A DNA stretch of 64,000 nt from Lota lota (lineage: Eukaryota; Chordata; Actinopteri; Gadiformes; Lotidae): assembly GCA_026745465.1 (NCBI GenBank), contig JACYXH010000001.1, positions 1,470,174-1,534,173 of the forward strand, given 5' to 3'. A program made the translations under genes and the position numbers. Under the pieces are notes generated by a model. It was given only the letters and a program-made list of their open reading frames with translations. It did no database searches and was not told the DNA's origin. Shown in pieces: positions 30,945-43,395 of the stretch (position 1 is its first letter; each line of letters begins with the position of its first letter).

Positions 30945-31104
30945 TACTCTATCATGTATTTATTAATATGAAAGAAACTGGCCATGAAGTATCCTTTGAC
31001 ATTATTGAATGGCTCAACAATCTCATTCAGCAGTAGTTTTTAGTGGGTATTGGGCTTTTGTGGTGAGTAACAGTACTGATGGTTTTTGGCCTTCAAAATA
31101 CTAT

Positions 31105-31177
31105 CGAGCCAGCCAGGAGTCTAACCTGGAATCTTCTGATCCGTAATCAGACGCGTTATCCATTGCGCCACTAGCCC
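31105..31177 (-). tRNA. tRNA-Arg(ACG), A type variant
   Basis: C56>A in the T loop; otherwise consensus. Confidence 0.6.

Positions 31178-31651
31178 TACGCTATCAGAGAATGCGTTCA
31201 TATAATTGCCAAAATCTAAAAATGAAAACGTCTACAAGTTCCTGGTTTGCACTTATTTTGTTCTATCTGCCTAAAGGTATAAAAGCTGAAAAGCTGCCTT
31301 GAGCTGCATTCAAACCAGAGATGCTGAGGCCACAACCCAAAATAATAACTACTTTACAATCAGGGACATTTATTTTCAAATACTGGTTTTGAACTGCAAC
31401 CTTTTGAGTGAAAACAAGGAATCCTGACCACTAAACAATATGGGATGCACCTGTATAAGGGTACATAACCAATCCCGAGAGTCGTGAATGTATTTCACTA
31501 TGTATTTATTAATAAGAAAGAAACTGGGCATGACGTATCCTTTGAAATTTGCTGAAATGCTCAAGAATCTCATTCAGCAGTAGTTTTAAGTGGGTAGTGG
31601 GCTTTTGTGGTGAGTAACAGTACTGATGGTTGTTGGCCTTTAAAATACTAT

Positions 31652-31724
31652 TGACACAGCCAGGAGTCGAACCTGGAATCTTCTGATCCGTAATCAGACG
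31701 CGTTATCCATTGCGCCTTGAGCCC
31652..31724 (-). pseudogene. tRNA-Arg(ACG) pseudogene, B type
   Basis: 5' GGGCTCAAG with 3' CTGTGTCA; acceptor does not pair. Confidence 0.7.

Positions 31725-31884
31725 TACTCTATCATGTATTTATTAATATGAAAGAAACTGGCCATGAAGTATCCTTTGACATTATTGAATGGCTCAACAA
31801 TCTCATTCAGCAGTAGTTTTTAGTGGGTATTGGGCTTTTGTGGTGAGTAACAGTACTGATGGTTTTTGGCCTTCAAAATACTAT

Positions 31885-31957
31885 CGAGCCAGCCAGGAGT
31901 CTAACCTGGAATCTTCTGATCCGTAATCAGACGCGTTATCCATTGCGCCACTAGCCC
31885..31957 (-). tRNA. tRNA-Arg(ACG), A type variant
   Basis: Duplicate of 31105-31177 (C56>A), 780 bp away. Confidence 0.6.

Positions 31958-32431
31958 TACGCTATCAGAGAATGCGTTCATATAATTGCCAAAATCTAAA
32001 AATGAAAACGTCTACAAGTTCCTGGTTTGCACTTATTTTGTTCTATCTGCCTAAAGGTATAAAAGCTGAAAAGCTGCCTTGAGCTGGATTCAAACCAGAG
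32101 ATGCTGAGGCCACAACCCAAAATAATAACTACTTTACAATCAGGGACATTTATTTTCAAATACTGGTTTTGAACTGCAACCTTTTGGGTGAAAACAAGGA
32201 ATCCTGACCACTAAACAATATGGGATGCACCTGTATAAGGGTACATAACCAATCCGGAGAGTCGTGAATGTATTTCACTATGTATTTATTAATAAGAAAG
32301 AAACTGGGCATGACGTATCCTTTGAAATTTGCTGAATGGCTCAAGAATCTCATTCAGCAGTAGTTTTTAGTGGGTATTGGGCTTTTGTGGTGAGTAACAG
32401 TACTGATGGTTGTTGGCCTTTAAAATACTAT

Positions 32432-32492
32432 TGACACAGCCAGGAGTCGAACCTGGAATCTTCTGATCCGTTATCTATTGCGCCACGAGCCC
32432..32492 (-). pseudogene. tRNA-Arg pseudogene with 12-bp deletion
   Basis: 61 bp: part of the anticodon arm and D stem is deleted; anticodon incomplete. Confidence 0.8.

Positions 32493-32652
32493 TACTCTAT
32501 CATGTATTTATTAACATGAAAGAAACTGGGCATGAAGTATCCTGTGACATTTTTGAATGGCTCAAGAATCTCATTCAGCAGTAGTTTTTAGTGGGTATTG
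32601 GGCTTTTGTGGTGAGTAACAGTACTGATGGTTTTTGGCCTTTAAAATACTAT

Positions 32653-32725
32653 TGACCCAGCCAGGAGTCATACCTGAAATCTTCTGATCCGTAATCAGAC
32701 GCGTTATCTATTGCGCCACGAGCCC
32653..32725 (-). pseudogene. tRNA-Arg(ACG) pseudogene, B type
   Basis: T loop TATGACT, C50>T and acceptor mismatches. Confidence 0.75.

Positions 32726-32885
32726 TACTCTATCATGTATTTATTAACATGAAAGAAACTGGGCATGAAGTATCCTTTGACATTCTTGAATGGCTCAACA
32801 ATCTCATTCAGCAGTAGTTTTTAGCGGGTATTGGGCTTTTGTGGTGAGTAACAGTACTGATGGTTTTTGGCCTTTAAAATACTAT

Positions 32886-32958
32886 CGAGCCAGCCAGGAG
32901 CAGAACCTGGAATCTTCTGATCCGTAATCAGACGCATTATCCATTGCGCCACTAGCCC
32886..32958 (-). tRNA. tRNA-Arg(ACG), A type variant
   Basis: G57>T and A58>G in the T loop, plus one D-arm change. 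Confidence 0.55.

Positions 32959-33432
32959 TACGCTATTAGAGAATGCGTTCATATATGTGCCAAAATCTAA
33001 AAATGAAAACGTCTTCAAGTTCCTGCTTTGCACTTATTTTGTTCTATCTGCCTAAAGGTATAAAAGCTGAAAAGCTGCCTTGAGCTGGATTCAAACCAGA
33101 GATGCTGAGGCCACAACCCAAAATACTAACTACTTTACAATCAGGGAAATTTATTTTCAAATACTGGTTTTGAACTGCAACCTTTTGGGTGAAAACAAGG
33201 AATCCTGACCACTAAACAATATGGGATGCACCTGTATAAGGGTACATAACCAATCCGGAGAGTCGAGAATGTATTATACTATGTATTTATTAATAAGAAA
33301 GAAACTGGGCATGAAGTATCCTTTAAAATTTGCTGAATGGCTCAAGAATCTCATTCAGCAGTAGTTTTTAGTGGGTATTGGGCTTTTGTGGTGAGTAACA
33401 GTACTGATGGTTTTTGGCCTTTAAAATACTAT

Positions 33433-33505
33433 TGACCCAGCCAGGAGTCAAACCTGAAATCTTCTGATCCGTAATCAGACGCGTTATCTATTGCGCCACA
33501 GACCC
33433..33505 (-). pseudogene. tRNA-Arg(ACG) pseudogene, B type
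   Basis: 5' GGGTCTG, T loop TTTGACT. Confidence 0.75.

Positions 33506-33665
33506 TACTCTATCATGTAATTATTAACATGAAAGAAACTGGGCATGAAGTATCCTTTGACATTCTTGAATGGCTCAACAATCTCATTCAGCAGTAGTTT
33601 TTAGTGGGTATTGGGCTTTTGTGGTGAGTAACAGTACTGATGGTTTTTGGCCTTTAAAATACTAT

Positions 33666-33738
33666 TGACCCAGCCAGGAGTCAAACCTGGAATCTTCTGA
33701 TCCATAATCAGACGCGTTATCTATTGCGCCACGAGCCC
33666..33738 (-). pseudogene. tRNA-Arg-derived copy with anticodon ATG
   Basis: C35>T gives ATG (His codon CAU). Also C56>T and B-type acceptor mismatches, so decay rather than recoding is likely. Confidence 0.7.

Positions 33739-33898
33739 TACTCTATCATGTATTTATTAATATGAAAGAAACTGGGCATGAAGTATCCTTTGACATTTTT
33801 GAATGGCTCAACAATCTCATTCAGCAGTAGTTTTTAGTGGGTATTGGGCTTTTGTGGTGAGTAACAGTACTGATGGTTTTTGGCCTTCAAAATACTAT

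Positions 33899-33971
33899 CG
33901 AGCCAGCCAGGAGTCGAACCTGGAATCTTCTGATCCTTAATCGGACGCGGTATCCATTGCGCCACTAGCCC
33899..33971 (-). pseudogene. tRNA-Arg-derived copy with anticodon AAG
   Basis: C35>A gives AAG (Leu codon CUU). T29>C and a D-loop change accompany it; T and acceptor arms intact. Confidence 0.65.

Positions 33972-34445
33972 TACGCTGTCAGAGAATGCGTTCATATAAT
34001 TGCCAAAATCTAAAAATGAAAACGTCTTCAAGTTCCTGGTTTGCACTTATTTTGTTCTATCTGCCTAAAGGTATAAAACCTGAAAAGCTGCTTTGACCTG
34101 GATTCAAACCAGAGATGCTGAGGCCACAACCCAAAATACTAACTACTTTACAATCAGGGAAATTTATTTTCAAATACTGGTTTTGAACCGCAACCTTTTG
34201 GGTGAAAACAAGTAATCCTGACCACTAAACAATATGGGATGCACCTGTATAAGGGTATATAACCAATCCGGAGAGTCGTGAATGTATTTCACTATGTACT
34301 TATTAATAAGAAAGAAACTGGGCATGAAGTATCCTTTGAAATTTGCTGAATGGCTCAACAATCTCATTCAGCAGTAGTTTTTAGTGGGTATTGGGCTTTT
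34401 GTGGTGAGTAACAGTACTGATGGTTTTTGGCCTTTAAAATACTAT

Positions 34446-34518
34446 TGACCCAGCCAGGAGTCAAACCTTGAATCTTCTGATCTGTAATCAGACGCGTTAT
34501 CTATTGCGCCACGAGCCC
34446..34518 (-). pseudogene. tRNA-Arg-derived copy with anticodon ACA
   Basis: G36>A gives ACA (Cys codon UGU); T loop TTTGACT and T-stem damage. Confidence 0.7.

Positions 34519-34678
34519 TACTCTATCATGTATTTATTAATATGAAAGAAACTGGGCATGAAGTATCCTTTGACATTTTTGAATGGCTCAACAATCTCAT
34601 TCAGCAGTAGTTTTTAGTGGGTATTGGGCTTTTGTGGTGAGTAACAGTACTGATGGTTTTTGGCCTTCAAAATACTAT

Positions 34679-34751
34679 CGAGCCAGCCAGGAGTCGAACC
34701 TGGAATCTTCTGATCCGTAATCAGACGCGTTATCCATTGCGCCACTAGCCC
34679..34751 (-). tRNA. tRNA-Arg(ACG), consensus copy, A type
   Basis: Exact consensus. 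Confidence 0.95.

Positions 34752-35225
34752 TACGCTGTCAGAGAATGCGTTCATATAATTGCCAAAATCTAAAAATGAA
34801 AACGTCTTCAAGTTCCTGGTTTGCACTTATTTTGTTCTATCTGCCTAAAGGTATAAAAGCTGAAAAGCTGCCTTGACCTGGATTCAAACCAGAGATGCTG
34901 AGGCCACAACCCAAAATACTAACTACTTTACAATCAGGGAAATTTATTTTCAAATACTGGTTTTGAACCGCAACCTTTTGGGTGAAAACAAGGAATCCTG
35001 ACCACTAAACAATATGGGATGCACCTGTATAAGGGTACATAACCAATCCGGAGAGTCGTGAATGTATTTCACTATGTATTTATTAATAAGAAAGAAACTG
35101 GGCATGAAGTATCCTTTGAAATTTGCTGAATGGCTCAAGAATCTCATTCAGCAGTAGTTTTTAGTGGGTATTGGGCTTTTGTGGTGAGTAACAGTACTGA
35201 TGGTTTTTGGCCTTTAAAATACTAT

Positions 35226-35297
35226 TGACCCAGCCAGGAGTCAAACCTGAATCTTCTGATCCGTAATCAGACGCGTTATCTATTGCGCCACGAGCCC
35226..35297 (-). pseudogene. tRNA-Arg(ACG) pseudogene, B type
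   Basis: 72 nt: one base lost before the T stem; T loop TTTGACT. Confidence 0.75.

Positions 35298-35457
35298 TAC
35301 TCTATCATGTATTTATTAATATGAAAGAAACTGGGCATGAAGTATCCTTTGACATTATTGAATGGCTCAACAATCTCATTCAGCAGTAGTTTTTAGTGGG
35401 TATTGGGCTTTTGTGGTGAGTAACAGTACTGATGGTTTTTGGCCTTTAAAATACTAT

Positions 35458-35530
35458 CGAGCCAGCCAGGAGTCGAACCTGGAATCTTCTGATCCGTAAT
35501 CAGACGCGTTATCCATTGCGCCACGAGCCC
35458..35530 (-). tRNA. tRNA-Arg(ACG), B position, near intact
   Basis: Only A6>C differs from consensus (one acceptor mismatch). It looks like a B copy converted by A-type sequence. Confidence 0.75.

Positions 35531-35690
35531 TACTCTATCATGTATTTATTAATATGAAAGAAACTGGGCATGAAGTATCCTTTGACATTTTTGAATGGCT
35601 CAACAATCTCATTCAGCAGTAGTTTTTAGTGGGTATTGGGCTTTTGTGGTGAGTAACAGTACTGATGGTTTTTGGCCTTCAAAATACTAT

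Positions 35691-35763
35691 CGAGCCAGCC
35701 AGGAGTCGAACCTGGAATCTTCTGATCCGTAATCAGACGCGTTATCCATTGCGCCACTAGCCC
35691..35763 (-). tRNA. tRNA-Arg(ACG), consensus copy, A type
   Basis: Exact consensus. Confidence 0.95.

Positions 35764-36237
35764 TACGCTATCAGAGAATGCGTTCATATAATTGCCAAAA
35801 TCTAAAAATGAAAACGTCTTCAAGTTCCTGGTTTGCACTTATTTTGTTCTATCTGCCTAAAGGTATAAAAGCTGAAAAGCTGCCTTGAGCCTGGATTCAA
35901 ACCAGAGATGCTGAGGCCACAACCCAAAATACTAACTACTTTACAATCAGGGAAATTTATTTTCAAATACTGGTTTTGAACCGCAACCTTTTGGGTGAAA
36001 ACAAGGAATCCTGACCACTAAACAATATGGGATGCACCTGTATAAGGGTACATAACCAATCCGGAGAGTCGTGAATGTATTTCACTATGTATTTATTAAT
36101 AAGAAAGAAACTGGGCATGAAGTATCCTTTGAAATTTGCTGAATGGCTCAAGAATCTCATTCAGCAGTAGTTTTTAGTGGGTATTGGGTTTTGTGGTGAG
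36201 TAACAGTACTGATGGTTTTTGGCCTTTAAAATACTAT

Positions 36238-36309
36238 TGACCCAGCCAGGAGTCAAACCTGAAATCTTCTGATCAGTAATCAGACGCGTTATCTATTGCG
36301 CCACGACCC
36238..36309 (-). pseudogene. tRNA-Arg-derived copy with anticodon ACT
   Basis: G36>T gives ACT (Ser codon AGU); one acceptor base deleted; T loop TTTGACT. Confidence 0.75.

Positions 36310-36469
36310 TACTCTATCATGTATTTATTAACATGAAAGAAACTGGGCATGAAGTATCCTTTGACATTCTTGAATGGCTCAACAATCTCATTCAGCAGTA
36401 GTTTTTAGTGGGTATTGGGATTTTGTGGTGAGTAACAGTACTGATGGATTTTGGCCTTTAAAAGACTAT

Positions 36470-36542
36470 CGAGCCAGCCAGGAGTTGAACCTGGAATCTT
36501 CTGATCCGTAATCAGATGCGTTATCCATTGCGTCACGAGCCC
36470..36542 (-). tRNA. tRNA-Arg(ACG), B position variant
   Basis: A6>C, G10>A, C25>T and G57>A; 3' acceptor strand normal. 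Confidence 0.5.

Positions 36543-36701
36543 TACTCTATCGTGTATTCATTAATATGAAAGAAACTGGGCATGAAGTATCCTTTGACAT
36601 TATTGAATGGCTCAACAATCTCATTCAGCAGTAGTTTTTAGTGGGTATTGGGCTTTTGTGGTGAGTAACTGTACTGATGGTTTTTGGCCTTAAAATACTA
36701 T

Positions 36702-36774
36702 CGAGCCAGCCAGGAGTAGAACCTGGAATCTTCTGATCCGTAATCAGACGCGTTATCCATTGCGCCACTAGCCC
36702..36774 (-). tRNA. tRNA-Arg(ACG), A type variant
   Basis: Only G57>T (T loop TTCTACT). Confidence 0.7.

Positions 36775-37247
36775 TACGCTATCAGAGAATGCGTTCATAT
36801 AATTGCCAAAATCTAAAAATGAAAACGTCTTCAAGTTCCTGGTTTGCACTTATTTTGTTCTATCTGCCTAAAGGTATAAAAGCTGAAAAGCTGCCTTGAG
36901 CTGGATTCAAACCAGAGATGCTGAGGCCACAACCCAAAATACTAACTACTTTACAATCAGGGACATTTATTTTCAAATACTGGTTTTGAACCGCAACCTT
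37001 TTGGGTGAAAACAAGGAATCCTGACCACTAAACAATATGGGATGCACCTGTATAAGGGTACATAACCAATCCGGAGAGTCGTGAATGTATTTCACTATGT
37101 ATTTATTAATAAGAAAGAAACTGGGCATGAAGTATCCTTTGAAATTTGCTGAATGGCTCAAGAATCTCATTCAGCAGTAGTTTTTAGTGGGTATTGGGTT
37201 TTGTGGTGAGTAACAGTACTGATGGTTTTTGGCCTTTAAAATACTAT

Positions 37248-37320
37248 TGACCCAGCCAGGAGTCAAACCTGAAATCTTCTGATCAGTAATCAGACGCGTT
37301 ATCTATAGCGCCACGAACCC
37248..37320 (-). pseudogene. tRNA-Arg-derived copy with anticodon ACT
   Basis: G36>T, 5' GGGTTCG, T loop TTTGACT, D-loop change; sister of 41064-41136. Confidence 0.75.

Positions 37321-37490
37321 TACTCTATCATGTATTTATTAACATGAAAGAAACTGGGCATGAAGTATCCTTTGACATTCTTGAATGCCTCAACAATCTC
37401 ATTCAGCAGTAGTTTTTAGTGGGTATTGGGATTTTGTGGTGAGTAACAGTACTGATGGATTTTGGCCTTTAAAAAACTATCGAGCCAGCC

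Positions 37491-37563
37491 AGGAGTTGAA
37501 CCTGGAATCTTCTGATCCGTAATCAGACGCGTTATCCATTGCGTCACGAGCCCTACTCTATCG
37491..37563 (-). tRNA. tRNA-Arg(ACG), B position variant
   Basis: A6>C, G10>A and G57>A. Confidence 0.55.

Positions 37564-37713
37564 TGTATTCATTAATATGAAAGAAACTGGGCATGAAGTA
37601 TCCTTTGACATTATTGAATGGCTCAATAATCTCATTCAGCAGTAGTTTTTAGTGGGTATTGGGCTTTTGTGGTGAGTAACAGTACTGATGGTTTTTGGCC
37701 TTCAAAATACTAT

Positions 37714-37786
37714 CGAGCCAGCCAGGAGTCGAACCTGGAATCTTCTGATCCGTAATCAGACGCGTTATCCATTGCGCCACTAGCCC
37714..37786 (-). tRNA. tRNA-Arg(ACG), consensus copy, A type
   Basis: Exact consensus. Confidence 0.95.

Positions 37787-38270
37787 TACGCTATCAGAGA
37801 ATGCGTTCATATAATTGCCAAAATCTAAAAATGAAAACGTCTTCAAGTTCCTGGTTTGCACTTATTTTGTTCTATCTGCCTAAAGGTATAAAAGCTGAAA
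37901 AGCTGCCTTGAGCTGGATTCAAACCAGAGATGCTGAGGCCACAACCCAAAATACTAACTACTTTACAATCAGGGACATTTATTTTCAAATACTGGTTTTG
38001 AACCGCAACCTTTTGGGTGAAAACAAGGAATCCTGACCACTAAACAATATGGGATGCACCTGTATAAGGGTACATAACCAATCCGGAGAGTCGTGAATGT
38101 ATTTCACTATGTATTTATTAATAAGAAAGAAACTGGGCATGAAGTATCCTTTGAAATTTGCTGAATGGCTCAAGAATCTCATTCAGCAGTAGTTTTTAGT
38201 GGGTATTGGGATTTTGTGGTGAGTAACAGTACTGATGGATTTTGGCCTTTAAAATACTATCGAGCCAGCC

Positions 38271-38343
38271 AGGAGTCAAACCTGGAATCTTCTGATCCGT
38301 AATCAGACGCGTTATCTATTGCGCCACGAGCCCTACTCTATCA
38271..38343 (-). tRNA. tRNA-Arg(ACG), B position variant
   Basis: A6>C, G17>A and C56>T; acceptor 3' strand normal. Confidence 0.5.

Positions 38344-38493
38344 TGTATTCATTAATATGAAAGAAACTGGGCATGAAGTATCCTTTGACATTTTTGAATG
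38401 GCTCAACAATCTCATTCAGCAGTAGTTTTTAGTGGGTATTGGGCTTTTGTGGTGAGTAACAGTACTGATGGTTTTTGGCCTTCAAAATACTAT

Positions 38494-38566
38494 CGAGCCA
38501 GCCAGGAGTCGAACCTGGAATCTTCTGATCCGTAATCAGACGCGTTATCCATTGCGCCACTAGCCC
38494..38566 (-). tRNA. tRNA-Arg(ACG), consensus copy, A type
   Basis: Exact consensus. Confidence 0.95.

Positions 38567-39039
38567 TACGCTATCAGAGAATGAGTTCATATAATTGCCA
38601 AAATCTAAAAATGAAAACGTCTTCAAGTTCCTGGTTTGCACTTATTTTGTTCTATCTGCCTAAAGGTATAAAAGCTGAAAAGCTGCCTTGAGCTGGATTC
38701 AAACCAGAGATGCTGAGGCCACAACCCAAAATACTAACTACTTTACAATCAGGGACATTTATTTTCAAATACTGGTTTTGAACCGCAACCTTTTGGGTGA
38801 AAACAAGGAATCCTGACCACTAAACAATATGGGATGCACCTGTATAAGGGTACATAACCAATCCGGAGAGTCGTGAATGTATTTCACTATGTATTTATTA
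38901 ATAAGAAAGAAACTGGGCATGAAGTATCCTTTGAAATTTGCTGAATGGCTCAAGAATCTCATTCAGCAGTAGTTTTTAGTGGGTATTGGGTTTTGTGGTG
39001 AGTAACAGTACTGATGGTTTTTGGCCTTTAAAATACTAT

Positions 39040-39112
39040 TGACCCAGCCAGGAGTCAAACCTGAAATCTTCTTATCCGTAATCAGACGCGTTATCTATTG
39101 CGCCACGGACCC
39040..39112 (-). pseudogene. tRNA-Arg(ACG) pseudogene, B type
   Basis: 5' GGGTCCG, anticodon-stem change next to the loop, T loop TTTGACT. Confidence 0.75.

Positions 39113-39272
39113 TACTCTATCATGTATTTATTAACATGAAAGAAACTGGGCATGAAGTATCCTTTGACATTCTTGAATGGCTCAACAATCTCATTCAGCA
39201 GTAGTTTTTAGTGGGTATTGGGCTTTTGTGGTGAGTAACTGTACTGATGGTTTTTGGCCTTTAAAATACTAT

Positions 39273-39345
39273 CGAGCCAGCCAGGAGTTGAACCTGGAAT
39301 CTTCTGATCCGTAATCAGACGCGTTATCCATTGCGTCACGAGCCC
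39273..39345 (-). tRNA. tRNA-Arg(ACG), B position variant
   Basis: Same three changes as 37491-37563. Confidence 0.55.

Positions 39346-39505
39346 TACTCTATCGTGTATTCATTAATATGAAAGAAACTGGGCATGAAGTATCCTTTGA
39401 CATTATTGAATGGCTCAACAATCTCATTCAGCAGTAGTTTTTAGTGGGTATTGGGCTTTTGTGGTGAGTAACAGTACTGATGGTTTTTGGCCTTCAAAAT
39501 ACTAT

Positions 39506-39578
39506 CGAGCCAGCCAGGAGTCGAACCTGGAATCTTCTGATCCGTAATCAGACGCGTTATCCATTGCGCCACTAGCCC
39506..39578 (-). tRNA. tRNA-Arg(ACG), consensus copy, A type
   Basis: Exact consensus. Confidence 0.95.

Positions 39579-40051
39579 TACGCTATCAGAGAATGCGTTC
39601 ATATAATTGCCAAAATCTAAAAATGAAAACGTCTTCAAGTTCCTGGTTTGCACTTATTTTGTTCTATCTGCCTAAAGGTATAAAAGCTGAAAAGCTGCCT
39701 TGAGCTGGATTCAAACCAGAGATGCTGAGGCCACAACCCAAAATACTAACTACTTTACAATCAGGGAAATTTATTTTCAAATACTGGTTTTGAACCGCAA
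39801 CCTTTTGGGTGAAAACAAGGAATCCTGACCACTAAACAATATGGGATGCACCTGTATAAGGGTACATAACCAATCCGGAGAGTCGTGAATGTATTTCACT
39901 ATGTATTTATTAATAAGAAAGAAACTGGGCATGAAGTATCCTTTGAAATTTGCTGAATGGCTCAAGAATCTCATTCAGCAGTAGTTTTTAGTGGGTATTG
40001 GGTTTTGTGGTGAGTAACAGTACTGATGGTTTTTGGCCTTTAAAATACTAT

Positions 40052-40124
40052 TGACCCAGCCAGGAGTCAAACCTGAAATCTTCTGATCCGTAATCAGACG
40101 CGTTATCTATTGCGCCACGAGCCC
40052..40124 (-). pseudogene. tRNA-Arg(ACG) pseudogene, B type
   Basis: T loop TTTGACT, C50>T, acceptor mismatches at 3-70 and 6-67. Confidence 0.75.

Positions 40125-40284
40125 TACTCTATCATGTATTTATTAACATGAAAGAAACTGGGCATGAAGTATCCTTTGACATTCTTGAATGGCTCAACAA
40201 TCTCATTCAGCAGTAGTTTTTAGTGGGTATTGGGCTTTTGTGGTGAGTAACAGTACTGATGGTTTTTGGCCTTTAAAATACTAT

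Positions 40285-40357
40285 TGACCCAGCCAGGAGT
40301 CAAACCTTGAATCTTCTGATCCATAATCAGACGCGTTATCTATTGCGCCACGAGCCC
40285..40357 (-). pseudogene. tRNA-Arg-derived copy with anticodon ATG
   Basis: C35>T with T-stem and T-loop damage. Confidence 0.7.

Positions 40358-40517
40358 TACTCTATCATGTATTTATTAATATGAAAGAAACTGGGCATGA
40401 AGTATCCTTTGACATTTTTGAATGGCTCAACAATCTCATTCAGCAGTAGTTTTTAGTGGGTATTGGGCTTTTGTGGTGAGTAACAGTACTGATGGTTTTT
40501 GGCCTTCAAAATACTAT

Positions 40518-40590
40518 CGAGCCAGCCAGGAGTCGAACCTGGAATCTTCTGATCCGTAATCAGACGCGTTATCCATTGCGCCACTAGCCC
40518..40590 (-). tRNA. tRNA-Arg(ACG), consensus copy, A type
   Basis: Exact consensus. Confidence 0.95.

Positions 40591-41063
40591 TACGCTATCA
40601 GAGAATGCGTTCATATAATTGCCAAAATCTAACAATGAAAACGTCTTCAAGTTCCTGGTTTGCACTTATTTTGTTCTATCTGCCTAAAGGTATAAAAGCT
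40701 GAAAAGCTGCCTTGAGCTGGATTCAAACCAGAGATGCTGAGGCCACAACCCAAAATACTAACTACTTTACAATCAGGGAAATTTATTTTCAAATACTGGT
40801 TTTGAACCGCAACCTTTTGGGTGAAAACAAGGAATCCTGACCACTAAACAATATGGGATGCACCTGTATAAGGGTACATAACCAATCCGGAGAGTCGTGA
40901 ATGTATTTCACTATGTATTTATTAATAAGAAAGAAACTGGGCATGAAGTATCCTTTGAAATTTGCTGAATGGCTCAAGAATCTCATTCAGCAGTAGTTTT
41001 TAGTGGGTATTGGGTTTTGTGGTGAGTAACAGTACTGATGGTTTTTGGCCTTTAAAATACTAT

Positions 41064-41136
41064 TGACCCAGCCAGGAGTCAAACCTGAAATCTTCTGATC
41101 AGTAATCAGACGCGTTATCTATAGCGCCACGAACCC
41064..41136 (-). pseudogene. tRNA-Arg-derived copy with anticodon ACT
   Basis: Same lesions as 37248-37320. Confidence 0.75.

Positions 41137-41296
41137 TACTCTATCATGTATTTATTAACATGAAAGAAACTGGGCATGAAGTATCCTTTGACATTCTTGA
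41201 ATGGCTCAACAATCTCACTCAGCAGTAGTTTTTAGTGGGTATTGGGCTTTTGTGGTGAGTAACTGTACTGATGGATTTTGGCCTTTAAAAAACTAT

Positions 41297-41369
41297 CGAG
41301 CCAGCCAGGAGTTGAACCTGGAATCTTCTGATCCGTAATCAGACGCGTTATCCATTGCGTCACGAGCCC
41297..41369 (-). tRNA. tRNA-Arg(ACG), B position variant
   Basis: Same changes as 37491-37563. Confidence 0.55.

Positions 41370-41529
41370 TACTCTATCGTGTATTCATTAATATGAAAGA
41401 AACTGGGCATGAAGTATCCTTTGACATTATTGAATGGCTCAATAATCTCATTCAGCAGTAGTTTTTAGTGGGTATTGGGCTTTTGTGGTGAGTAACAGTA
41501 CTGATGGTTTTTGGCCTTCAAAATACTAT

Positions 41530-41602
41530 CGAGCCAGCCAGGAGTAGAACCTATAATCTTCTGATCCGTAATCAGACGCGTTATCCATTGCGCCACTAGC
41601 CC
41530..41602 (-). pseudogene. tRNA-Arg(ACG) pseudogene, A type
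   Basis: T stem 5' strand reads ATAGG in place of CCAGG; G57>T. Confidence 0.65.

Positions 41603-42076
41603 TACGCTATTAGAGAATGCGTTCATATAAATGCCAAAATCTAAAAATGAAAACGTCTTCAAGTTCCTGGTTTGCACTTATTTTGTTCTATCTGCCTAAA
41701 GGTATAAAACCTGAAAAGCTGCTTTGACCTGGATTCAAACCAGAGATGCTGAGGCCACAACCCAAAATACTAACTACTTTACAATCAGGGAAATTTATTT
41801 TCAAATACTGGTTTTGAACCGCAACCTTTTGGGTGAAAACAAGTAATCCTGACCACTAAACAATATGGGATGCACCTGTATAAGGGTACATAACCAATCC
41901 GGAGAGTCGTGAATGTATTTCACTATGTACTTATTAATAAGAAAGAAACTGGGCATGAAGTATCCTTTGAAATTTGCTGAATGGCTCAAGAATCTCATTC
42001 AGCAGTAGTTTTTAGTGGATATTGGGCTTTTGTGGTGAGTAACAGTACTGATGGTTTTTGGCCTTTAAAATACTAT

Positions 42077-42149
42077 TGACCCAGCCAGGAGTCAAACCTT
42101 GAATCTTCTAATCCGTAATCAGACGCGTCATCTATTGCGCCACGAGCCC
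42077..42149 (-). pseudogene. tRNA-Arg(ACG) pseudogene, B type
   Basis: Anticodon-stem change, D-arm ATGACGC, T-arm damage. Confidence 0.75.

Positions 42150-42309
42150 TACTCTATCATGTATTTATTAATATGAAAGAAACTGGGCATGAAGAATCCT
42201 TAAAATTTGCTGAATGGCTCAAGAATCTCATTCAGCAGTAGTTTTTAGTGGGTAATGGGCTTTTGTGGTGAGTAACAGTACTGATGGTTTTTGGCCTTTA
42301 AAATACTAT

Positions 42310-42382
42310 TGACCCAGCCAGGAGTCGAACCTGGAATCTTCTGATCCGTAATCAGACGCATTATCTATTGCGCCACGAGCCC
42310..42382 (-). pseudogene. tRNA-Arg(ACG), B type with intact T arm
   Basis: T arm consensus, but two acceptor mismatches and a D-arm change. Confidence 0.6.

Positions 42383-42542
42383 TACCCTATCATGTATTTA
42401 TTAATATGAAAGAAACTGGGCATAAAGTATCCTTTGACATTTTTGAATGGCTCAACAATCTCATTCAGCAGTCGTTTTTAGTGGGTATTGGGCTTTTGTG
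42501 GTGAGTAACAGTACTGATGGTTTTTGGCCTTCAAAATACTAT

Positions 42543-42615
42543 CGAGCCAGCCAGGAGTCGAACCTGGAATCTTCTGATCCGTAATCAGACGCGTTATCCA
42601 ATGCGCCACTAGCCC
42543..42615 (-). tRNA. tRNA-Arg(ACG), A type, one change
   Basis: A15>T in the D loop (A box); all stems intact. Confidence 0.8.

Positions 42616-43089
42616 TACGCTATCAGAGAATGCGTTCATATAATTGCCAAAATCTAAAAATGAAAACGTCTTCAAGTTCCTGGTTTGCACTTATTTTGTT
42701 CTATCTGCCTAAAGGTATAAAAGCTGAAAAGCTGCCTTGAGCTGGATTCAAACCAGAGATGCTGAGGCCACAACCCAAAATACTAACTACTTTACAATCA
42801 GGGACATTTATTTTCAAATACTGGTTTTGAACCGCAACCTTTTGGGTGAAAACAAGGAATCCTGACCACTAAACAATATGGGATGCACCTGTATAAGGGT
42901 ACATAACCAATCCGGAGAGTCGTGAATGTATTTCACTATGTATTTATTAATAAGAAAGAAACTGGGCATGAAGTATCCTTTGAAATTTGCTGAATGGCTC
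43001 AAGAATCTCATTCAGCAGTAGTTTTTAGTGGGTATTGGGATTTTGTGGTGAGTAACAGTACTGATGGATTTTGGCCTTTAAAAGACTAT

Positions 43090-43162
43090 CGAGCCAGCCA
43101 GGAGTTGAACCTGGAATCTTCTGATCCGTAATCAGACGCGTTATCCATTGCGTCACGAGCCC
43090..43162 (-). tRNA. tRNA-Arg(ACG), B position variant
   Basis: Same changes as 37491-37563. Confidence 0.55.

Positions 43163-43322
43163 TACTCTATCGTGTATTCATTAATATGAAAGAAACTGGG
43201 CATGAAGTATCCTTTGACATTATTGAATGGCTCAACAATCTCATTCAGCAGTAGTTTTTAGTGGGTATTGGGCTTTTGTGGTGAGTAACAGTACTGATGG
43301 TTTTTGGCCTTCAAAATACTAT

Positions 43323-43395
43323 CGAGCCAGCCAGGAGTCGAACCTGGAATCTTCTGATCCGTAATCAGACGCGTTATCCATTGCGCCACTAGCCC
43323..43395 (-). tRNA. tRNA-Arg(ACG), consensus copy, A type
   Basis: Exact consensus. 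Confidence 0.95.
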